Of a stretch of 64,000 nucleotides of DNA, positions 21,501 through 33,044 are shown piece after piece. The notes beneath the pieces were generated by a model. That model saw only the letters and a program-made list of their open reading frames with translations, did no database searches and was not told where the DNA came from. Both the position numbers and the translations under genes were made by a program. How positions within the stretch are numbered: the first letter of the stretch is position 1; each line of letters starts with the position of its first letter. This stretch comes from Eustoma russellianum (Eukaryota > Streptophyta > Magnoliopsida > Gentianales > Gentianaceae), in NCBI GenBank assembly GCA_036186865.1, contig AP025042.1, positions 15,021,298 through 15,085,297 of the forward strand, in the 5' to 3' direction.

Positions 21501-21600
21501 CACCATCTTGGAGCTTGAGCTTGGTGAACAACGTCTTGTCTCCGGTCATGTGAGTTGAACATCCGCTTGTCCATAAGCCATTTGGTTCCTTCTTCTTTGG
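18533..21600 (-). pseudogene. Copia C pol: protease, integrase, RT, RNase H (frameshifted)
   Basis: The protease active site lies near 21555-21590: the catalytic Asp and the following Ser-Gly are in different frames, separated by one extra base. The GAG-pre-integrase domain (LWHRRLGHIS) lies in 20968-21549. Integrase has DLYGD, SDRGGEFDG and the glutamate of NGVAERKNR (20621-21013). Its C-terminal part (YELWKGRVPNIGYFKVFGC) is at 20295-20606. RT (19414-20175) has KWVFRNK, LDVK-type MDVKSAFLNG and the catalytic YVDDIIFG. Connection and RNase H follow at 19052-19333 and 18533-19042, with SDSDYAG, TAESEYI and CDNTSAI. At least five frame breaks separate these pieces, so it cannot make an intact Pol. 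Confidence 0.9.
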
Positions 21601-23328
21601 CTACTCCATTTATCTTGAGAGCCTACAAAACCAAAAGATGTATGCATTGGTACCCTTTGATGATTGGGTCCTTTAGGGTTAGTTTTTCGACCCTTAGGCT
21701 TCCAAACGTATGTGCTCTCTAATCGAGCTCTACATGCTTTCTTTACATGTCCTAGTTTGTTGCAATAAAACACGTGGGTACAAGCTTTGGTTTAGAAGAT
21801 GATAAATTTTGTTGTGATTTTCTATTGTTTGCCTTTTTCTTTAAAGACTTGGGTTTAATAGAAGATGATGAGTTAAATCCTAAACCGGATTATTATTTCC
21901 AATTCGTTGATTCCCAAGTAGTATGTCTAAGTTGTTTTTCCCATTTGTTAGTCTTTGTAAGTCTAATTTTAGTTTTTCATATTCTTTTCTAATTTCTTCC
22001 TTTTCATGAGCTACGGTTTTATGCATAGTAAGTATGATATCGTGCTCTTGAACCATCAAAATATTTTTGTCATGCAAGCTCTTATTTTCTAAAATGCATT
22101 TCTTGACTCTTTCTTTAAATGCTTATATTTCAAATTTAATTTTTCAAAGTCATCTTGCCAAATCTCCTATTTCATCATGCAAATTTGAAGGGTTAGAGTT
22201 TACCTCAAGGTCGTCTTCAATCGCCATAAGACAAGTATGTTGAACCTTGAATTTTCAAACCATTGCCACAAGTCCAACACCCTTGATCTTCACTCTCTTC
22301 TCCTTCCGATTCCGAAAGGAGATCATCCCACGTGGTTACCTCCGCATTGAGGGCTTTCTTCTTTTGAGGAAAGACTTTCTTTTCTTGCTTTTGCGGCTCT
22401 TTTACGTGGCAATCGGCAATGAAGTGACCGGATCGACCACATCTATAGCAACTTTCACTTGCTTCTTTTTCTTTAGATGGTTTCTTAAAAAACTTTCTTG
22501 CTTGAGCTTTGTTTCTAGTTGCCATTCTTCTAAATTTTCTTACAAGAAGGGCAACTTCCTCATCCGAATCATCGGACTCTACCACCAATCCTTTGTGTGA
22601 GCTTGTGTAGGTTTGATAGGATTCATCCTATTTTGTTCATCAATAAGAATTTTCATGAGTAAGAAGATTACCGGATAGCTCATCAAGAGTAAGAGTCTTG
22701 AGATTCTTTGATTCGGTGATGGCAGTGACTTTGGGTGTCCATTCTCTTGGCAAGAAGTTGAGGAGTTTTGAGACAAGGTCTTCGTTTGAGATTTTCTTGT
22801 CAACCATAGAGAGTTGATTCACTATTCGTGTGAATCGGTCGATTGTCTCCTCAATCTTCTCACCGCTCTTCATTCCGAACATCTCATACTCCTTCATGAG
22901 CATGAGTCTTTTGGTCATTCTTACTTGCTCAGTTCCTTCATGTATCATTTCAAGCCTTTTCCATGCCTCGTGGGCTGTTTCAAGGCCTTGGAGTCTAATG
23001 AGCTCAGTGGTAGTTAGAGCACTTGAGAGAATGTCAAAAGCTTTACCGTTAACGGCGAACTTTATCTTCTCTTCGTCGGTTGTAGTCATCCTCATCTTTA
23101 AACATTGATTCTCCTTTTGAGTTGGTAATCATTGGAACTTCAATTCCTTTGACAACAGCTCTCCATATATCAAATCCACAGCCTTTCAAATGATTGATCA
23201 TTCGAAATTTCCACAAAGAATAGTTTTTGGGCATCAAACATAGGAGCTTTAGTGTTTGATCTGGAAAATAGTGCAGTAGGCTTAGGAGATGAGGAGGTTG
23301 AGGTTGAGGTTGAGGTTGTCATTGCCAT
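21601..23328 (-). pseudogene. Copia C gag (frameshifted)
   Basis: The start at 23328 (or 23322) gives a Ser/Thr-rich N-terminus about 50 bases after the primer binding site. A shifted frame with YSLWKFRMINHLKG follows (copia Gag opening, near 23210). The UBN2-type Gag core is at 22640-23095 (AHEAWKRLEMIHEG, NFLPREWTPKV). The zinc knuckle CYRCGRSGHFIADC lies near 22420-22460. A basic coiled-coil segment near 21890-22070 and a second, frameshifted knuckle (YCNKLGHVKKAC) near 21750 come before protease. It would be the capsid/nucleocapsid of the element and is now broken in at least four places. Confidence 0.88.
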
Positions 23329-23378
23329 GATCTTTAACCTTGCTACTTGCAAAGATTGGCCTAAGCAATCAAGGTTAG

Positions 23379-23390
23379 GCTCTGATACCA
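23379..23390 (-). promoter_or_regulatory. Primer binding site of copia C
   Basis: Minus strand TGGTATCAGAGC, two bases from the 5' LTR end at 23393. Confidence 0.93.
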
Positions 23391-23392
23391 AT

Positions 23393-24742
23393 TGTAAGGT
23401 CGAATACACTCTAGAGGGGGGTGTGAATAGAGTGTTTGGCTCTTTTGCGGAATTTTCTTGTTTTTCTCAACTCAAAAGATATTCAAAATCAGAGCAAAAT
23501 TGGAGATGAGAGACAATGAAAGAGTACACCGGATATAGAGTGGTTTCGAATCGTAAATGATTCTACTCCACTACCACTTTGTTTCCAAAGTGGATTTTTC
23601 AACAACTACTCTCTTATTATGAACAATAGAACAACCACAGCAACACTTACACTAACACTTAGTGTAAGCAACAACAACAGCAACTTCTTGCACAACACAC
23701 TTGTGCAACTACAGCAACTACAGCTCTTAGCAAGAACAACTTCTTGCTTCCTCACAACTTCAACAAAAGTCTATCTAAGAACTTCTCACAATGGGTTTGA
23801 AGATATATAGTAAGGTCACACTCTCTCACAAGTCTAAGCACAAGCTAGAGATCAAATATTATGGTTCCTCTTGTGCTTGACTCTCTCTCAATATACAAAC
23901 AATGAAGATCAAAGAAAGCTAAACAAGCTTTAAACAAATTTACGAGTATGAGAGAAATATACAACAATGTAAAGTGAAGCTAGATGATGTTGAAAGTGTG
24001 TTTTGTTTCATCCAAGCCTCCTCCATTTATAGAAGAAGTTCACCACGTTTTTGAGGTCTTCCACCAAGTCTTCATCTTCAAAAATGTCAAGATAGTGCCC
24101 AAATAGTCTTTAACCAACCTATGAAGTGATTTGATCTTGGATAGCCACCCTAGAGAATCTTAGACATGGTTAAAATAGTCAAGGAAGCATGTAGTATGTT
24201 GGGTTAAAGTCCACAAGAAATTTGTGCAAGATTGGAGAGAGAAAACATCATAAATCTCCCTTGGATTTTGTTCCGACTGAGAGATCGACGTCTCTCAGTC
24301 AGACGTCGATCGATCGACGTGAGTCTGCTGAGAGATCGACGTCTCTCAGTCAGACGTCGATCGATCGACGTGTGCCTGCTGAGAGATCGACGTCTCTCAG
24401 TCAGACGTCGATCGATCGACGTATGTCTGCTGAGAGATCGACGTATGTCTGGCTGAGAGATCGACGTCTCTCAGTCAGACGTCGATCGATCGACATACCT
24501 TATACTGAGAGATCTACGTCTCTCAGTTATACGTCGATCGATCCATGTCTCTTGACGTGGATCTAAGATCTCAAACGTTTTCCAAGTTTTTCATGGATCT
24601 TGCCATGTGGTACCTGAGGGGATGACGTGTTTTTCAACCGGTCTATGAGAGATTTACGTTTCGCACATGTTTAATTTATTTTGAACTTAAGGTGTGAAAT
24701 CAAACATCTTTTTATATCATCAAAACATTTTATAATCTTACA
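23393..24742 (-). repeat. 5' LTR of copia C
   Basis: 1350 bp, same ends as the 3' LTR (TGTAAGGTC to AATCTTACA). A minus-strand TATA box is at 24023-24032. It is shorter than its partner mainly because of fewer array units. Confidence 0.93.
24277..24548. repeat. Palindromic 51-bp tandem array in copia C 5' LTR
   Basis: Same unit as in 15866-16195, with about four units, one of them internally truncated (near 24430-24455). The copy-number difference shows replication or recombination change since insertion. Confidence 0.9.
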
Positions 24743-24747
24743 AGTGC

Positions 24748-25790
24748 CTCACCATCTTTGGAAGGAGCTCCTATCACAATTACCAATCACAAGCTCACTG
24801 AGTACAACTATCTCCAATGGTCTCGTGCCGTAGAAATATTTATCACATGAAGAGGAAAAGAAGACTACCTCTATGAGGATATGACCGTTCCTTCTTCTAT
24901 GGATGCTAATTTCAAACAATGGAAAGCAGAGAATTCACTTGTAATGTCATGGTTGCTTGGCTCTATGACGCCTGAGATCGGTGAAAACTTTCTTCTATGT
25001 CAGATGGCAGCTGAAATCTGGAGTGAAACCAAGGAAATATATTCGAAAAAAGACAACACATCTGAACTATATGAGCTTGAGGCCCAGTTGCAAGACATTA
25101 AGCAGGGCGAGATGTCTGTCAGCAAGTACTTTATGACATTAACCAAAAATATGGCAGCAAGTGGCCTCTTTTTGAAATCCACACTTGGCATTGTGCCACA
25201 GACGAAAAAAAATACAAAGCTATTGTAGAGACTAAGAGATTATTCAAATTTTTAACTGGCCTCAACAAAGATCTGGATTCTGTCAGAAGCAGGATCCTGG
25301 CCACCAAGCCTTTACCAAATCTGAAAACTACTTTTTCTGAGATAAGGCATGAGGAAAGCAGGATAAGACTTATGATGGGAACTACACAGCTCGTCGAAGG
25401 AGCGGCTCTAGCCTCAAAAGGGTGTGTCAAGAATGACACTCTTGGAATGGTAAATGCATCCGGTATGGCTGNNNNNNNNNNTATGATCCTGCTAAAAAGC
25501 TGTAAATTATGTAAGAAAGATGGACATACAGTAGAGGAGTGCTGGAAGCTTCAGAAAAAACTCCGGGAAGAAGGACAATCTCAAGGGAAACACTCTGGGA
25601 GTTCTCAAACCAGATATTCCCCTACTACCTGGAGCAGGAACAGAGGATCTGCTGCAAATATCTCCATCCAGGAGGGAAGTCCAGGCTCCAGTTCAGAGGG
25701 GGCAACATCACTACCAACAGCCCAGCAACTTGATGCACTCATGAAACTGCTGAATATGCAAACCCTAGAAAAGGCTAGTACATTGTCACA
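24748..25790 (+). pseudogene. Copia B gag, main part
   Basis: Continues the gag interrupted at 14954. Residues resembling ITNHKLTEYNYLQWSRAV are typical of copia Gag; a TGA breaks the frame at 24848-24850. The frame 24881-25228 holds the Gag core (LVMSWLLGSMTPEIGENF, ETKEIYSKKDN). A shift follows, then a zinc knuckle CKLCKKDGHTVEEC near 25500-25545. An assembly gap of 10 N lies just before the knuckle. Its product would form the element's capsid and bind RNA. Confidence 0.85.
25472..25481. other. Assembly gap (10 N)
   Basis: Ten undetermined bases inside copia B gag. The real length is unknown, so the frame across it cannot be judged. Confidence 1.
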
Positions 25791-28700
25791 ACCATCACAT
25801 GCCACCGTAGCTGACTCAGGTACCAGTACTCAACCTAGTGTCTGGATTGTTGATAGTGGTGCATCAGACCATATGACTTGTAATCACCATCTGTTTCATG
25901 AATTTATGCCACTAAATGGACAAAGGAAGTAAAAATAGCAAATGGGATATATCTGCCCATCCTAGGGAAGGGTAAAGTCAAAATTAGCAAGGATATAATC
26001 CTGCAGGAGGTTTTGTATGTACCTGAATTAGACTTCAATCTCTTGGCTGTGACAAAGATGGCTCATGATAACAATTGCTACGCTGTTTTTTCACCTACTC
26101 ATTGCTGGTTTCAGGACAAGGTGAGTGGCAAAGTGACTGGCAATGCTAGAAAGGTTGAAGGACTTTACTTATTTCAAGCATCAGAAGAAAAGAATGGTGG
26201 GCAGGTAGCTAGTATGAACGGACCAAGTTATGTTTGTAATTATGCTAAGTCGGATGTTGAAACAGTTTTTTTGTGGCACAAAAGGCTAGGTCACCCAAAT
26301 TTTGTGTACCTTAGAAATCTGATGCCTAGCTTATTCAAGAAGGTTAGTGTGAAAGAGCTGTTTTGTGAAGTATGTGTTCATGCCAAGCAATCTAAAAGCA
26401 CTTGCCTAAACAGTATGCTAAATCAACACCATTTAACCTAATACACTCTGATCTTTGGGGTCCCTCTAAAGTGGCAAATGTGAATGGGAAAAAGTGGTTC
26501 ATCACCTTTGTAGATGATCATTCCAGGATAACCTGGGTATATCTACTCAGGTCTAAATCTGAGACATTTGAGGCTATTAAAAACTTCTACAACTAGTAAA
26601 GAATCAATTTGAAAAGACAGTTAAATCTCTAAGGACGCATAACGGCATGGAATACTTGGATGGAAACGTTAGAGCCTATCTAGCAGATAATGGTGTTTAT
26701 CATCAAACTTCGTGTGCATACACCCAACAACAGAATGGGGTGGCAGAAAGGAAGAATAGGCACCTGCTAGAGGTTGCCAGCTCCTTGATGTTTGAGATGA
26801 ATGTACCTAAGCATTTTTGGGGAGAAGCAGTAATGACTGCAGCTTATCTGATCAACTAACTACCCTCAAGGACCCTGGGTTACAAAAATCCAAAGCAGGT
26901 TCTCCTTGAACAGTTCCCATATACCAAGATACTATCTTCTTTGTCTCCCAGGACCTTTGGATGCTATGCTTATGTTCATATACCTATGGCGGTTCAAAAT
27001 AAGCTGGATCATAAGGTTACAAAGTTATTCACCCACACAAAAGGGGTACAAGTGTTATAGTCCCATCAACAAAAGAATGTATATAACTATGGATGTGCCT
27101 TTTGATGAAAACACACCGTACTATCATTTGAATAATAAACCAAGGGAAGAACACAGTCAGGTTTGGAATATTATTGACTCAAGTAATCCTCAGATCACAA
27201 TACAACACCAGGAACCAGAGCAACCACCTGATCTAGAGCAGCACACTAGAGAAGATCATCAGAATGGCAGCAGTAGTCCCGGAAGGCAACTAGCACAGGA
27301 GAGTCTTATGAGGTTCAGCCCGTTGATCAGGTAACAGAGATACTGGACACAGGAAGCATTAAGACACAACCACCACGTCAAGAAGAACATCTGGAAGAAC
27401 AAACTACCATTGAGGCAGTAGGCAACACACTTGAGGATGATAACATACCAATAGCACTCAGGAAGGGAGTAAGAGAGAGCAGATCAAAACCTTGGCCTAT
27501 ATACAATTACATATCATATGAAAAGCTCTCGCCAGCATTCAAAGCTTTCACTACATGCTTGGACCAGCAACTTATTCCGAGAACCATACAAGAAGCCTTA
27601 AACAAACCTCAGTGGAGAGAAGCAGTCAATGAAGAAATGAAGGCCCTTCTGAAGAACAACACTTGGGAACTAACCGAAAGAAAGGCTGGTGATAAGATAG
27701 TAGGGTGTAAATGGGTGTTTACACTCAAGTACAACGATGATAGGACCATTAACAGATACAAAAGCCAGGTTGGTTGCCAAGAGGTTCACCCAAACTCAAG
27801 GCATTGACTACTTGGAGACATTTGCTCCAGTAACCAAACTTAACACAGTAAGAGTTATCTTCTGTATTGCTGTAAACTTAAATTGGAAACTACATCAACT
27901 TGACATAAAGAACGCATTCCTGAATAATGATCTTCAGGAGCATGTTCTGATGGAGATGCCTCCAAGATTTGAAGACAGAACCAAGCCTAATACAATATGC
28001 AGACTTAGAAAATATCTATATAGACTGAAACAGTCCCCTAGGGAGTGGTTCAGAAAATTCACTCAAGCTGTCAAGGAGTTAGGCTTCAGACAAGCTAATA
28101 GCGATCATACACTCTTTGTGAAAACTACGAACAAAGGAATGAGAATCATTCTCGTCGTCTATGTAGATGACATCATTTTGACAGGAGAAGATGAATTCGA
28201 GATCAAACAGGTTAAAGATCAACTGGCAAAAAGGTTTGAGGCCAAAGATCTTAGACAATTACGATATTTTCTTGGTATGGAGGTATCGAGGAGACCAGGG
28301 GAAATGTGCATTACACAACGGAAATATATCCTTGATCTTTTAAAGAAAACAGGAATGGAGGATAGTAAACCTGCTACTACTCCGATGGAACAAGGACTAA
28401 ATCTGAAGACTCCAGAAGATGCAAAATCCGTTGACAAAGGAAGCTATCAGAGACTAATAGGCAAACTAATATATTTATCGCACACCAGACCGGACATTTG
28501 CTATGCAGTCAGTTTCCTCAGCCAATTTATGCATTGTCCTATGGATTATCATCATAAGGCTGCGATGAGAGTACTGAGATATTTGAAGGGTACTCCGGGA
28601 CAGGGATAAGCTTTAAAAAGACTAACCTAAGGAGTATCGACGTATACACCGATGCGGACTGGGGGATCTAAGCCATACTTCAAATCAACTAGTGGATATT

Positions 28701-29110
28701 GTATCTTTCTATGGGGGAATTTAGTGACATGGCGGTGTAAAATACAATAAGTTGTTTCAAGAAGTAGCGCAGAGGCGGAATTAAGGTCTCTCGCTAAGGG
28801 AATCTGTGAAGGAACCTGGTTACTAAGAGTAATGGAAGACTTAAGGATTAAACCAGAGCTGCCGATGCAAGTGTTTTGTGATAATGTATCTGCAATTCAT
28901 ATGGCAGAAAATCCAGTACAGCATGAAAAATCTAAACACGTGGAGATTGACAGACATTTCATTAGAGGCAAAATAGAAGACAAGGCACTTAAGCTGAGCT
29001 ATATACCGACTAACAAACATATTGCTGATTTGCTTACAAAAGCTGTATGTATCAAGACGTTCCAGGAACTAGTAGGCAAACTTGGTTGCATAAACTTATA
29101 CACCAAGTTT
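25791..29110 (+). pseudogene. Copia B pol: protease, integrase, RT, RNase H (decayed)
   Basis: The protease motif WIVDSGASDHMT is near 25845. GAG-pre-integrase (LWHKRLGHPNF) lies within 26013-26441. Integrase spans about 26402-26859, with a decayed first Asp region (HSDLWGP), a second-Asp region now LADNGVYH, and NGVAERKNR with its Glu. RT (27559-28609) shows KWVFTLKYN, DIKNAFLN and the catalytic YVDDIILTG near 28160. RNase H (28620-29100) has a shifted TDAD, an AELRSL region, CDNVSAIHMAENPVQH and ADLLTKA. Stops or shifts occur near 25930, 26596, 26860, 27334, 27780 and 28610. The lineage is left open. Confidence 0.9.
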
Positions 29111-29119
29111 GAGAGAGGG

Positions 29120-29426
29120 TGTGGAGATTCAGAGGATAAGGACATAAGGAAGAGGAAGAAAACAAGTTATTTTATTCTTCTGGATAATCCAACGTGGCAT
29201 GGGCATTTCAGGAATAATTTAAGATGTCTGAAGCATGGTAACCTAGGACAGAAAGCAGCCGAAATCTTCAGAGCATTTATGATGTTTTTTTTTTTTCTCT
29301 TTTGCATTTCCCGTAGCATTTAAGGTAGATAGGGAGACGGTTTGTATATCCAAAACTACTTGTATATAAGATTTGTACATCAATCAATAGAAGTAAGTTT
29401 TCTGCCTTCCTCAAGAGAACTCTATA
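29120..29426 (+). repeat. 3' LTR of copia B with polypurine tract
   Basis: Begins TGTGGAGATTC after the polypurine run GAGAGAGGG (29111-29119). TATA box at 29363-29369. It ends CTCTATA where the 5' LTR has CTCTACA, a C to T change in the terminal CA. The target duplication CTCAG follows. Confidence 0.92.
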
Positions 29427-29431
29427 CTCAG

Positions 29432-29930
29432 CTCATGGAATAAGAAGATGGCCAGGTTCTTTTGATGAACTTTCCCTCTTTCCGCTACACATCACTGGGT
29501 GTCTTGGTCTAATCTTTTCTATCCTATTCAGAAAAGGGGCCTATGTATCAGAAATTTATAGGCTCTTCAACAGGCTTACTCATGCAAGGTCTGGTGGAAT
29601 CATCACGCTAAATCAAATCTTTTGAGCAAATTTATGCACCTTAGATATGGTGGTGGAGATGATTATGTCTTAAAATATATGAGCCACTACTCACTAGTAT
29701 GAAAAGGGATTTGCTCTATCCATGAATTCTATGCAGGCAAGATGCACATTTGAAGAAGATAGCGGTGTGTGGACTCCCTCTGCAGATGGAAACTTTACTC
29801 AGAAAATCTTATGAAGAATGTAGACAATCTAAACCTTCTTTACTCTCGTATGAGTTTATTCGGCAAAGCACTTAGCATGCTTCTCTCACACTTTTTCTTT
29901 GGAAAATTTGCCATGGAAACTGAACGAACT
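29432..29930 (+). pseudogene. L1-type LINE, 3' part (zinc-binding RT-associated domain)
   Basis: Continues the LINE broken at 14498. Frames contain NLQALQQAYSC-like residues and WWNHHAKSNLLSKFMHLRYG near 29590-29650. A VWTPSADGNFTQKS block near 29768-29810 and FLWKICH near 29895 match the zf-RVT region that ends plant L1 ORF2. Several stops are present. No poly(A) tail could be recognised. Confidence 0.75.
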
Positions 29931-30533
29931 TTAATATCTCTTGCAAGTGAAAGTTAACCAGCTGAAGTTTTTGATGAAAAACTGAACGAACTTTAATATC
30001 ATTAGAGTGCTCAACCTTGAGGGAAAAGACGTGTGCAAAACCGTATTGGAATATCAGATAGCTGAATAATAAAGACTCACAAGATTTATATTAGTTCCGT
30101 CAATGTGATTTAATTTAATCTTAAAAACACCTTTCTTAGAGTTTACTAATCACCAAACGAGTCACCTTACACAATAAAAAAGCAATTTGACTTGGAGTTG
30201 TGCACCACCTCTGCCAGGGCTTCACAACCAGAACAAAAACACCGAATTCAGCACCACAACAACTAACCTCAAACTAATGATTGATCCTTATTTAGGTCAA
30301 TATTTTCACATCTATGAAGCCATAAGAAGTGTAAAAATAGCAGCAATATTTAATTACAACAATAGCACATAAGCTGCTTCAAAGAGCCTTGAAGAAAGGA
30401 GTAGAAGAAGAGAATCAGAATAGCTTAATATTGTCGTTGCCGTCGTCAGCTGTGATTCTTCCTTGTTTTATAGGTATTTTGGTGCCCTAGTTTGTTGTTG
30501 TCAGCTCTGATTCTTCTTTGTTTTATGGGTATT
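29931..30533. other. Unassigned AT-rich DNA, target of element 2
   Basis: No gene seen. A 24-base repeat (GAAACTGAACGAACTTTAAT and following) occurs near 29917 and 29979. Two diverged copies of a unit of about 70 bp (GTCAGCT.TGATTCTTC.TTGTTTTAT) lie at about 30447-30533. The minus strand has CCTATAAAACAAGG near 30462-30475, so this may be an old minus-strand LTR. It continues at 40497 beyond element 2. Confidence 0.45.
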
Positions 30534-32830
30534 TGTAGCGCCCCGCTCCCGAGCCCTAACATCGGGAACAGTGCACCCGCCGTATCTCACTAAGGAGAAT
30601 ACAAAGCGTCGAATCAATCTCTTACTTGTCAAAGATGACGTAGAAATTTTTTCGCGGAAACGTAAACATAGCATATATTAAACTTTAATAATCCGTTATT
30701 ACGTTGCTAAATAAAAATTCTGGAAATAAAATAGCGAAGTAGTATGTGGAAAATCCTCAAAATATAAATAAGAACAAATCAGCTGCAGAGTCCCCTCATA
30801 TCCTAGCCGCAGCTCTCAACCAGCCCACTCTGCTATGTCCGTCCCGTCCTCAATGAAGATATGCTCGTAGTCCTCATCCGGCTCACCTGGGAAGTAGGGG
30901 TGAGTGACAGAAATCACCTAGTAGATACCCGCCTCAAACAAATACAAAACGTACATACCGAAATGATATAGCCACATAGCACATAAACATGATATAACAC
31001 ATAGCACATAAATACAAGATAACATGCATAAGATAAAGTAAATGCGGTAAGTAAAGCACTCCACATAAAAATACGCAAGTACGTGATGCACGCTCAAATA
31101 ACGTGTCACACGCAACAAGAATCATGTCATGCAATATGCCCTAGACCTATATGCAATGCATGATCTTGGGATTGATTGGATGCCTGTAGCCCGTGCACTA
31201 CAATCCACCCTTGCGGATGCCCGTGGCCCGTACACCACAATCCACCATAACCAAGTATCCATGGCCCGTACACCATGATCCATCATAATCACATACTCAT
31301 GGCCCGTACACCATGGTCCTCTCCACTCGAGCGTTTGAGACCCGTACATCTTAGCCCACTCTCAATGCAATGCACGTGCCATGAATGCAACAACAAAATC
31401 GCCTGGGGCCCGTACGCCCATCCTCACCAACTCCGGCACTCAACACTAGTCGTCTGGGGCCCGTACGCCCATCCTCACCATCTCCGACACTCAATATTTG
31501 GCTTCATAAAATTTACGAATATTGGAAAGTGGTTATTTAGCATTCCTTTTATTTTTCCTTAGCTTGTACTAATTTTCTAGAATTTTCTACTAATTTTCCT
31601 TTATTTAATCCTATATATTATTAATTATTTTTAATTACTTACATTTGTCAAAATTCAGAAACTAAGTGAAAATAATTTAATTTTAACCTTTTATATTTTC
31701 TGGAATTTATTTGGAATTTTTTGATATTTAATTATATTTTTCTGATATTTAAAATGATTTATTTATTATTTTCAAATTTCCAAAAAACAATTTATTAAAT
31801 TAAAACAAAATTTATTTATTTATTTTATTTTATTTTTTTACTGGCCGGGTCAGACCCAGCCCGCCATCGCTTCTGGCCTGGCCTGCGGTCCCCAGCCCGT
31901 TCCGCTATCCCCTTTTTTTTTAATATATTAGAGAATTGGGCCGGCTTGCCTTCGGTCCGGCTCGGCCCGTTGGCCGGCCGCCCATTGATTTTTTTTATAG
32001 TAAACGTAATTGGGCCTGGTCCTGCAGCCGCGGCCCGTTAAGACCCGGCCCGGTCCGCTGCGCCACAGGCCAGCCCGGTCCGCTTCCCCCTTTTCCTTTT
32101 TTTTTGATTTTTCCCAGCCGGCGCGTGCACCTCACGCCCGGCGCGTGAGAGCCACCTTCAGCCGCTTCCGGCGGCGCGTGTGGCACAGGCGCCACCTGTC
32201 CCGCCGATTTTTGATTTCTGAATCTGTTTTTTTCTCTATTTCCAGGCTATTTAGACTTGTTTTAAGGCCAAAACGAATTTTTTTTCCTTTTTAAAACTTC
32301 TCTAAGTATGGAAATTCTTAACCTTTTGGGTTGATTCAAGAGTATCCCCATTCTAATCCAATCCTACCACCCAATTCATGAGCATACAAGTACATGGCAG
32401 CAATTAAACAACTATCTCATGTTTTTTTTCCAATCATAACAAACACAATCAAATATTTAAACAAATAAAAAGAAAAGCATCACATAAAATATATCATCAA
32501 GCATGCATGGATCATACCCATTTGAGGGGGAAGAGGCACCTACCTCGATTAACGATACCAATAAATTCGACAGACTAAGATTTGGATTCGGGGCCTCGCC
32601 TTCCTTCTTCTTCTTCTCTCTTTTTTTTTCTCTTCTCCCTAGCCGTGCGTGTGTGTGTCGTTTGGGTGATATGCGTGTATGTGTATATAGGGTGGGGGAG
32701 TTAGGGTAGATTTTTAGGTTTTCCCATTTGATTTTGGTTTAGGTTTCCTAATGTGATTCTAATACTATTAGTTTATAGTTATCTTTATTATCATCATCAC
32801 TTTTTATTATTATCATCATCATCATCATCA

Positions 32831-32924
<94 letters not shown>

Positions 32925-32998
32925 CTTTTTTGGTAACATTACAGTATACATATATCTACTATATATATATATATATATATATTTTTCCGGCCATAACA
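30534..32998 (-). repeat. 3' LTR of element 2
   Basis: 2465 bp, TGTAGCGCCCC to GGCCATAACA. It contains degenerate tandem repeats built on CCCGTACACCA (31190-31340) and GGGCCCGTACGCCCATCCTC (about 31405 and 31457), GC-rich blocks (31840-32200), a minus-strand TATA candidate (CTATATACAC, 32681-32690), and an (ATT)n microsatellite. Its U5 end (30534-30640) carries a stem-loop. Confidence 0.95.
32809..32923. repeat. (ATT)n microsatellite in element 2 3' LTR
   Basis: About 30 ATT units preceded by ATC units. The matching tract in the 5' LTR (40303-40394) is ATT only. The poly-Leu and poly-Ile frames across it are artefacts of the repeat. Confidence 0.97.
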
Positions 32999-33036
32999 TC
33001 CTACCCACCTTACAAAAAGTTTCGTCCTCGAAACTT
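32999..33036 (-). promoter_or_regulatory. Polypurine tract and preceding hairpin of element 2
   Basis: On the minus strand AAGTTTCG-AGGA-CGAAACTT (33017-33036) is followed by AAGGTGGGTAGGA next to the LTR. This is identical in design to element 1 (10463-10499). The tract primes plus-strand synthesis; the hairpin role is unknown. Confidence 0.85.
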
Positions 33037-33044
33037 GACGTACC

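Larger units (their letters stand above)
14955..24742 (-). mobile_element. Copia C (SIRE/Maximus-like) nested in copia B gag
   Basis: A minus-strand element of about 9.8 kb. LTRs lie at 14955-16389 and 23393-24742, the primer binding site at 23379-23390 and the polypurine tract at about 16390-16405. The target duplication AGTGC is at 14950-14954 and 24743-24747. From right to left it carries gag with a zinc knuckle, protease, integrase, RT, RNase H, and then an accessory ORF before the 3' LTR. Length, long LTRs and an ORF downstream of pol fit the SIRE/Maximus lineage (family knowledge; assignment inferred). Gag-pol has several frameshifts. Confidence 0.92.
14499..29426 (+). mobile_element. 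Copia B, complete but decayed, carrying nested copia C
   Basis: LTRs of about 310 bp at 14499-14814 and 29120-29426, primer binding site 14815-14826 and polypurine tract 29111-29119. The 5-bp target duplication CTCAG occurs at 14494-14498 and 29427-29431. The target was the LINE, which resumes on the right. Without the nested element C (14955-24742 plus duplication) copia B is about 5.1 kb, a usual length. Gag and pol have stops and frameshifts. Confidence 0.92.

Noticed and set aside
30918..31134. Minus-strand Cys/Tyr-rich frames, repeated at 38299-38617
   Set aside because: Present identically in both LTRs of element 2 in the U5/R part; no start context or motif, and explained by AT-rich repeats.
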